Both the position numbers and the translations under genes were made by a program. The notes beneath the pieces were generated by a model. That model had not been told where the DNA came from, did no database searches, and saw only the letters and a list, made by a program, of their open reading frames with translations. From positions 1-10,673 of the forward strand of contig DGEZ01000088.1 of the NCBI GenBank assembly GCA_002391425.1: 10,673 nucleotides of DNA, written 5' to 3'. This DNA is from Micrococcales bacterium UBA3913 (GTDB lineage Bacteria; Actinomycetota; Actinomycetes; Actinomycetales; Microbacteriaceae). Positions within the stretch are counted from its first letter, which is position 1. Each line of letters begins with the position of its first letter. Positions 6,855 to 10,673 of the stretch are shown here, piece after piece.

Positions 6855-8031
6855 CGCGATGAGCGACGATGGCGCGGTGCCGTCCCGCGATGCGCGTGAC
6901 GAATAAGGTGGCGTGCTCGTCGCCGTGTAGGCGCAGTTCGCGTCGCAAGACGGCCGGATCAACATCCGCACCTCGTTTTTTGATCTCCAGCGACCCGATA
7001 TTGCGCTGGTGCACAAGCTGGCGCAGCCGTCTCCTGTCGAACGGGAGCACCTCATCGACGGCGAAAACATCGGCAAAGGGTGTGCTCGTGCACTGCGCCG
7101 AACTCAGGTAGGCGATGCCGGGGCTGATCGTGTGGGCCTGGAGGCGTGCCGATAGCTCCCCCAGGGCACGTGCACGGATGACGGCCGGGTCGGGGTCGTA
7201 CAGGTAACGGTCCAGCGCTGCGGTCGGGACCGCGGGGTCGTGTTCGTCGCCGTCAATCTCGTGCGCGGCGTCGTCGGTGAGCACGAGGGCGCTGAATCTG
7301 CGTCCCGGGCGTGCGAGGGGGCCGAACCACAGACCGAGCTCGCGCGCTACACCGTGGTCGGATACCCACTGTGCTTCGCATTCTGCGGGGATCTGGTCAT
7401 GGGGATGTCCGGGGCCGAGCTTCATGCCGACGGCGTGGGTCTCGGCCAGCGAGTACACCCAGTCCACCGGTGGGGTGAAATCGTCAGGGTCGTAGCTGCG
7501 CCCGGCATCCGAGCGACGCGCGGGGTCCGCCCAGATGGCGGCCTGTGCGGGCAGGGACACGGACTGTGCATCCTTGAGGACGACGCTGGTGTGGGGGAAC
7601 GGTGCGAGGTTGTACGTTGCGATCGCGGCGGTGACTGGATCGCGCTCGATGGCCGTCACCGTCATCCCGGCTGCGGCGAAGGCGAGGGAGTCTGCTCCCA
7701 TGCCACAGCACAGATCCACCACCTCGGTGGCCCCCGCATAGCGGTAGCGGGCCGCGTGGACGGCCGCGATGCGCATCCGCGTGGCCTGCTGCAACCCGGC
7801 ATCCGTGTACAGGAGTGAGGCGGCGACGTCGCCGAACTTCTCACGCCCGCGACGCGCGAGCTGTGCCTGGGTGAGGGCGACGGCGGTCAGCTCCGGGGAG
7901 TATCCTCGGGCGCGCAGCAGCTGGACGGCCCGACCCGCTTCACGGACGCTATCCAGGGGTAGATCGCGCGCCGTGGCCACCGCTTCGAATCCCTCGGGGG
8001 TGAGCAGGAGCCGCAATTGGTTTTCATCCAC
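6844..8031 (-). CDS. Class I SAM-dependent methyltransferase with THUMP-like C-terminus
   Basis: 395 residues, GTG start. An all-helical N-terminal part (1-100) leads into a Rossmann methyltransferase domain: motif I VVDLCCGMGADSLAFA (104-119) for S-adenosylmethionine and motif IV WADPARR (167-173), where catalytic residues of nucleic-acid methyltransferases often sit. The end (about 325-395) has LVHQRNIGSLEIKKRGADVD and LFVTRIAGRHRAIVAHRV, the pattern of the THUMP-like domain found on actinobacterial proteins of this kind. The THUMP link suggests an RNA substrate, but the target base is not known to me and no named gene is assigned. The start has no good ribosome site; a nearby ATG at 8039 is out of frame. 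It is divergent from groES, 41 bases from the first CIRCE operator. Confidence 0.88.
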   Translation of the reverse strand: MDENQLRLLLTPEGFEAVATARDLPLDSVREAGRAVQLLRARGYSPELTAVALTQAQLARRGREKFGDVAASLLYTDAGLQQATRMRIAAVHAARYRYAGATEVVDLCCGMGADSLAFAAAGMTVTAIERDPVTAAIATYNLAPFPHTSVVLKDAQSVSLPAQAAIWADPARRSDAGRSYDPDDFTPPVDWVYSLAETHAVGMKLGPGHPHDQIPAECEAQWVSDHGVARELGLWFGPLARPGRRFSALVLTDDAAHEIDGDEHDPAVPTAALDRYLYDPDPAVIRARALGELSARLQAHTISPGIAYLSSAQCTSTPFADVFAVDEVLPFDRRRLRQLVHQRNIGSLEIKKRGADVDPAVLRRELRLHGDEHATLFVTRIAGRHRAIVAHRVTP

Positions 8032-8072
8032 GGGTCCATTCTCGTGGCTTGGCCTCGGTTACGCTGTGAGCG

Positions 8073-8099
8073 TTAGCACTCGTGTTGCGAGAGTGCTAA
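8073..8099. promoter_or_regulatory. CIRCE operator 1 (HrcA site), perfect match
   Basis: TTAGCACTC, a nine-base spacer, GAGTGCTAA: both arms match the consensus CIRCE fully. HrcA repressor binds this element and lets go under heat shock. The -35 box of the groES promoter lies in its spacer. Confidence 0.97.
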
Positions 8100-8113
8100 C
8101 GGACGGCTACAGT
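8085..8113 (+). promoter_or_regulatory. groES promoter
   Basis: TTGCGA at 8085-8090, 17 bases, TACAGT at 8108-8113. The -35 box is inside CIRCE 1, and transcription would begin near 8119-8120, the first bases of CIRCE 2. HrcA on either site would block RNA polymerase. Confidence 0.65.
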
Positions 8114-8118
8114 TTGTC

Positions 8119-8145
8119 TTAGCACTCTCAGGACGAGTGTGCTAA
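8119..8145. promoter_or_regulatory. CIRCE operator 2 (HrcA site), one mismatch
   Basis: TTAGCACTC, nine-base spacer, GTGTGCTAA; the right arm has one change from GAGTGCTAA. It starts 46 bases after CIRCE 1 and sits at the predicted transcript start, so it would also form a stem in the 5' leader of the mRNA. Confidence 0.93.
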
Positions 8146-8170
8146 TTGGTTTTGTGTCATTGAATTTCGA

Positions 8171-8179
8171 AAGAAGAGG
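8171..8179 (+). promoter_or_regulatory. Strong ribosome binding site of groES
   Basis: AAGAAGAGG, six bases before the GTG at 8186. It supports the GTG start of groES and fits a highly expressed gene. Confidence 0.7.
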
Positions 8180-8185
8180 TCGCAA

Positions 8186-8479
8186 GTGTCGGTCAATTTG
8201 AAGCCGCTTGAGGATCGCATTGTCGTTCGTCCCCTCGAGGCCGAGCAGACCACCGAGTCGGGTCTCGTGATCCCTGACACCGCCAAGGAGAAGCCTAGCG
8301 AGGGTGAGGTCGTCGCCGTTGGACCAGGTCGCTTCGACGACAAGGGCGAGCGTATCCCTCTCGACATCGCCGTGGGCGACAAGGTGTTGTACTCGAAGTA
8401 CGGCGGAACCGAGGTCAAGTACGCGGGCGAGGATTACCTCGTGTTGTCCAGCCGCGACGTACTGGCCATCATCGGCTAG
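8186..8479 (+). CDS. groES: Co-chaperonin GroES
   Basis: Forms the heptameric lid of the GroEL folding chamber in the cytoplasm. 97 residues, the normal length. It shows KPLEDRIVVRPLEAE (6-20), the mobile loop that grips GroEL with GLVIP (26-30), EGEVVAVGPG (39-48), VGDKVLYSKYGGTEVK (63-78) and the closing DYLVLSSRDVLAIIG. GTG start after a strong ribosome site. Regulation is by HrcA through two CIRCE elements around the promoter. No groEL follows: a hairpin and then rarD come next, so groEL must be elsewhere. Lone groES is not rare in actinobacteria that carry more than one groEL, but the partner copy cannot be named from this window. Confidence 0.97.
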   Translation: MSVNLKPLEDRIVVRPLEAEQTTESGLVIPDTAKEKPSEGEVVAVGPGRFDDKGERIPLDIAVGDKVLYSKYGGTEVKYAGEDYLVLSSRDVLAIIG

Positions 8480-8483
8480 TAGT

Positions 8484-8507
8484 CTGAGAGCCTCAGAGCT
8501 GAGAGCC
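8484..8507 (+). repeat. Direct 9-bp repeat after groES
   Basis: CTGAGAGCC occurs at 8484-8492 and again at 8499-8507. Between and across them are two short palindromes, CTGAG-agc-CTCAG (8484-8496) and CTCAG-ag-CTGAG (8492-8503), which compete with the larger hairpin downstream. Confidence 0.85.
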
Positions 8508-8537
8508 GGGTGCCCACGGGGGTGCTCGGCTCTTAGT
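8498..8537 (+). terminator. Long hairpin after groES, likely intrinsic terminator
   Basis: AGAGCCGGGTGCCC (8502-8515), a four-base loop (ACGG), then GGGTGCTCGGCTCT (8520-8533) pair over 14 positions, with G-U pairs at three. Four more pairs can be added outward. There is no clean T-run after the stem, only TTAGTGTGTGTG, so termination may be partial. It separates groES from rarD. Confidence 0.7.
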
Positions 8538-8547
8538 GTGTGTGAAC

Positions 8548-8552
8548 AGGAG
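8548..8552 (+). promoter_or_regulatory. Ribosome binding site of rarD
   Basis: AGGAG, four bases before the ATG at 8557. It selects this ATG over the in-frame GTG at 8536, which lies in the 3' side of the terminator hairpin. Confidence 0.7.
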
Positions 8553-8556
8553 TCCC

Positions 8557-9465
8557 ATGGCGTCCTCAGATGAGAGTCGGCCCTCGGCTAGTCGTGTCGG
8601 CGTCATGCTCGCGGTTGCGGCATACCTGCTGTGGGGCGTGCTCCCGGGATACTTTCTCGCGCTTGCCCCGGCGAATGCTTTTGAGGTCGTCGCAGCGCGC
8701 ATCCTGTGGTCGCTGATCTTCTGCGCCGTGCTGCTCACCGTCATGCACGCCTGGGGGGCTTTCTGGGCCGTGATGCGGTCTCGCCGCGCGCGGTGGACGT
8801 TCGCGCTGGCGGGGGCGCTCATCTATGTGAACTGGCAGACGTATGTCCTGGCGACATTGACGGGGCACATCGTCGAGGGTGCCCTGGGGTACTTCATCAA
8901 TCCGCTGGTGACTATCCTGCTCGGGGTATTCGTCCTCCACGAGCGTCTGCGGCCCGTCCAATGGGGGGCAGTGGGCATCGGTGCGGCGGCGGTCGTCGTG
9001 CTTACGGTGGAGGTCGGGCAACTGCCGTGGATTTCTCTCATCCTGGCGTTCTCGTTCGGGGTGTATGGCCTGATCAAGAATCGCGTCGGTCGTAATGTGG
9101 ATGCGGTCACGGGGCTGACGGTGGAAACACTGTGGCTCACCCCGGTGGCCGTGGCGATCTTGGCCATTGTCCAGGTTTTTGGCGGGGGCTTGACCTTTGG
9201 TACTGCGGGGTGGGGCCACGCGGTTCTCATGATGTCCCTTGGCGTGGTGACGGCGATTCCGCTGTTGCTCTTCGCAGGGGCTGCGCGTCGGGTCAGCTTG
9301 GTCACGGTGGGACTCACCCAGTACCTCGCCCCTATTCTGCAGTTCCTGTTCGGGGTTTTCGTCATGGGTGAGAGCATGTCGGTAGCACGCTGGGTGGGCT
9401 TCTCCCTGGTGTGGCTGTCCCTGCTGATCATCTCCGTGGATGTGGTGCGTCGCAGCCGACACTGA
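8557..9465 (+). CDS. rarD: EamA-family membrane transporter RarD
   Basis: 302-residue inner-membrane protein with ten predicted hydrophobic helices in two EamA repeats (drug/metabolite transporter superfamily). The RarD signature is clear: AAYLLWGVLPGYF (21-33), NWQTYVLATLTGHIVEGALGYFINPL read as NWQTYVLA (92-99) and GYFINPL (111-117), HERLRPVQW (128-136), and late in the protein GLTQYLAPILQFLFGV. RarD proteins were named for a link to chloramphenicol sensitivity; the substrate is not established. ATG start follows AGGAG at four bases. It lies after the groES hairpin, and no clear promoter of its own is visible, so it may depend on read-through. The short gap (34 bases) to the next lipoprotein gene could allow co-transcription. 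Confidence 0.93.
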   Translation: MASSDESRPSASRVGVMLAVAAYLLWGVLPGYFLALAPANAFEVVAARILWSLIFCAVLLTVMHAWGAFWAVMRSRRARWTFALAGALIYVNWQTYVLATLTGHIVEGALGYFINPLVTILLGVFVLHERLRPVQWGAVGIGAAAVVVLTVEVGQLPWISLILAFSFGVYGLIKNRVGRNVDAVTGLTVETLWLTPVAVAILAIVQVFGGGLTFGTAGWGHAVLMMSLGVVTAIPLLLFAGAARRVSLVTVGLTQYLAPILQFLFGVFVMGESMSVARWVGFSLVWLSLLIISVDVVRRSRH

Positions 9466-9488
9466 GACTGGCAGTCCCGCAGTGTTCT

Positions 9489-9494
9489 AGGCTG
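9489..9494 (+). promoter_or_regulatory. Possible -10 box of a leaderless transcript
   Basis: TAGGCT lies five bases before the ATG at 9500, which is the spacing seen when transcription begins at the start codon. The G-run next to the ATG (9493-9498) is too close to serve well as a ribosome site. No clear -35 box. Tentative. Confidence 0.3.
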
Positions 9495-9499
9495 GGGGT

Positions 9500-10222
9500 A
9501 TGCGCGCTTCACTCTCGCGGCATCTTGCTGGTGTCACCGTGGCCGGAATCCTTGTCGTCGCTCTGGCGGGCTGCGCCGGGGGATCGGACGCCGTCAGCTC
9601 GAGCGCGGTTGCCGAGTCGGTGACCGTGTCGCAGGTTGCAGGCGATGGGACGTTACTCATCGCGGCCATGCTTCCGGGTACGACGGATGACTCCTCCTAC
9701 ACCGATGCGGTAGAGGCCGGTGTACAGCTGGCCGTCCGGGACATTGAGGCAAGCGGCCTGGGGCCGGCCGTTTCTCTGGTCCTTCGTGACGCGGGAACTT
9801 CAACGGAGGTTCCGGAGGGTGCCGATGTCGTCTACTTCCCCTTCCTGGGGGAGGCCGAGGCTCCCACGGGCGTGGTCGTCGCGCAGGTCGGGGACGCTCC
9901 GGTGACTGCCAGTGACGACTTCGTTGCCCGGCTGGAGGCAATCAGCCCGCTACTGGAAGACTCTCGTTATGCGGCGGAGAGCTACGACGCCGTGATCGTG
10001 GCCGCGTTGGCTGACCTCGTGGCGGGCTCCGATGCGGCCGTGTCCGTCGGGTCTGCGCTCCCCCTGGTCAGTGTGTCTGACGGTTACGCGTGCACGAGCT
10101 TTGGTGACTGCGCGACGGCGCTGAGCGAGGGAGAATCGATCCACTATGTCGGGCAGTCGGGGACGGCGGAACGGTCTGCGGATGGCCTCGCGGTGGGAGA
10201 CCTGAGCCTCGCTCTGTTCTGA
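9500..10222 (+). CDS. Short lipoprotein resembling a shortened LivK-type binding protein
   Basis: 240 residues. A signal peptide with a hydrophobic core (11-24) ends in the lipobox LAGC; Cys25 would be lipidated and the protein held on the outer face of the membrane. Residues 50-100 follow the start of a type 1 periplasmic binding protein: TLLIAAMLPGTT, then EAGVQLAVRDIEA and LVLRDAG. Residues 140-240 resemble the end of the same family: FVARLEAISP, SRYAAESYDAVIVAALADL (155-173), and an ACTSFGDC pair (Cys198, Cys204) likely to form a disulfide. The roughly 150-200 residues normally between these parts, most of both lobes, are absent, replaced by a short strand-rich bridge. No frameshift or stop is seen. 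It precedes a longer paralogue. Whether it binds a ligand is unknown; the homology is my reading of the motifs, not a search. Confidence 0.8.
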   Translation: MRASLSRHLAGVTVAGILVVALAGCAGGSDAVSSSAVAESVTVSQVAGDGTLLIAAMLPGTTDDSSYTDAVEAGVQLAVRDIEASGLGPAVSLVLRDAGTSTEVPEGADVVYFPFLGEAEAPTGVVVAQVGDAPVTASDDFVARLEAISPLLEDSRYAAESYDAVIVAALADLVAGSDAAVSVGSALPLVSVSDGYACTSFGDCATALSEGESIHYVGQSGTAERSADGLAVGDLSLALF

Positions 10223-10370
10223 GGCAATATCACGAACAGGTATCGATTGGGGCATTTTACATGTCCGAAACACCCTTGTAGCTAATTGCGTCGCTCCCCC
10301 GTCTAGTTTGGGGTGATGGGTCCAGTCCCAGACTGGTCTTGTTCATGCAATCAAATCACTTAGGAGCAAC
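10223..10370 (+). promoter_or_regulatory. Intergenic region with possible promoter and palindrome
   Basis: This 148-base gap is the AT-richest stretch near the window end. TAGTTT (10304-10309) is a possible -10 box without a clear -35. A second weak pair is TTTACA (10256-10261) and GCTAAT (10281-10286), with a long 19-base spacer. CCAGTC-cca-GACTGG (10322-10336) is a perfect 6-bp inverted repeat just downstream, either an operator or a leader stem. TAGGAG (10361-10366) is the ribosome site of the next gene. I see no terminator for the lipoprotein gene. Confidence 0.4.
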
Positions 10371-10673
10371 ATGAGCGCATTCTCGAAGGCCGAAAAGTCT
10401 TCAGCGCGTACTCAGGTGTTCGCGTGGGGAACCAAGGCAGTCGCCTTGGCAGCCACGGGACTCCTGCTGGTCTCCTGCTCGAGCAGTGGCGATACCGCTA
10501 GCAGCTCGACTGCAGAGGACCTGACGCTGAAGATCGGCACTATTCTTCCTCAGACGGGTTCGCTGGCAACACTCGGTCCTCCCGAATTCGCTGGTGTTGA
10601 TCTGGCCGTTCAGGACATCAACGATGCCGCGGCAGGTCTGAGCATCTCGGTCGAGCACAAGGACTCGGGTGAC
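10371..10673 (+). CDS. LivK-like ABC transporter substrate-binding lipoprotein, 3' end missing
   Basis: The first 101 codons run off the window edge. ATG follows TAGGAG at four bases. The signal peptide core is about 22-35, with the lipobox LVSC; Cys36 should be lipidated. A Ser/Thr-rich tether follows (37-49). Residues 50-101 show the first lobe of a type 1 periplasmic binding protein: LTLKIGTILPQTGSLATLG, FAGVDLAVQDINDA, then SVEHKDSG. This family (LivK and relatives) delivers branched-chain amino acids, amides or other small molecules to an ABC importer. No permease or ATPase is visible, so they would lie beyond the edge if linked. It resembles the preceding short lipoprotein at matching positions (D-x-TL-x-I, LP-x-T, AGV-x-LAV-x-DI, D-x-G). 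Codon choice is less GC-biased than the other genes, which may reflect high expression. Confidence 0.88.
   Translation, partial: MSAFSKAEKSSARTQVFAWGTKAVALAATGLLLVSCSSSGDTASSSTAEDLTLKIGTILPQTGSLATLGPPEFAGVDLAVQDINDAAAGLSISVEHKDSGD

Noticed and set aside
8536..8556. GTG start of rarD at 8536
   Set aside because: It falls on the 3' arm of the terminator hairpin and has no ribosome site; ATG 8557 follows AGGAG.
8566..9462. 298-residue open frame on the minus strand
   Set aside because: Exact antisense of rarD; the product is highly charged, His/Arg-rich, and matches no family I know.
9500..10222. Short lipoprotein as a pseudogene
   Set aside because: The frame is intact, the lipobox is good and the C-terminal motifs are preserved, so a working short protein is at least as likely. 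Kept as a CDS with the oddity noted.
1..10673. Mobile element, prophage, CRISPR array, toxin-antitoxin or defence system
   Set aside because: No transposase, integrase, terminal repeats, regular spaced repeats, small toxin-like pairs or defence domains could be read on either strand; the genes are almost all core metabolism, translation or transport.

Overview
The window is high-GC DNA with many GTG starts and the gene order glmM - coaA - acpS - alr - tsaE - tsaB - rimI - tsaD - groES. That order, a DUF4190 membrane protein and a THUMP-like-domain methyltransferase all point to a chromosomal segment of an actinomycete (Actinomycetota). I cannot fix the genus. There are no signs of a mobile element, phage, CRISPR array, tRNA or rRNA; most of the window is housekeeping.

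Layout. 1-1000 is the 3' two-thirds of glmM (phosphoglucosamine mutase), which converges on coaA (pantothenate kinase, minus strand, stop at 1057). From about 2032 a rightward operon runs to 6194: acpS, alr, tsaE, tsaB, and one open frame that joins RimI to TsaD without a stop. Its genes overlap or nearly touch (GTGA at 2427, 14 bp at 3514, 9 bp gap before 4027, GTGA at 4641). 6270-6854 is a small proline/glycine/tyrosine-rich two-helix membrane protein with its own promoter. A minus-strand methyltransferase (6844-8031) runs into it tail to tail. It is divergent from groES, whose promoter is bracketed by two CIRCE operators (8073-8099 and 8119-8145). After groES come a strong hairpin, then rarD (8557-9465), a short lipoprotein (9500-10222), and the first 101 codons of a LivK-like solute-binding lipoprotein (10371 to the edge).

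How the genes work together. glmM and alr make cell-wall precursors (GlcN-1-P and D-alanine). coaA and acpS start and use coenzyme A (CoA synthesis; phosphopantetheine transfer to acyl carrier protein). tsaE, tsaB and tsaD form the t6A37 tRNA-modification complex, with TsaC/Sua5 expected elsewhere. RimI acetylates ribosomal protein S18. groES is the HrcA-controlled co-chaperonin, here without groEL beside it.

Most worth a second look: the RimI-TsaD fusion; the 240-residue lipoprotein, which looks like a LivK-type binding protein reduced to its two ends and sits before a longer paralogue; a possible leaderless 8-codon leader ORF whose stop overlaps the acpS start; and the nested repeats after groES. 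I did not find a clearly new multi-gene system.
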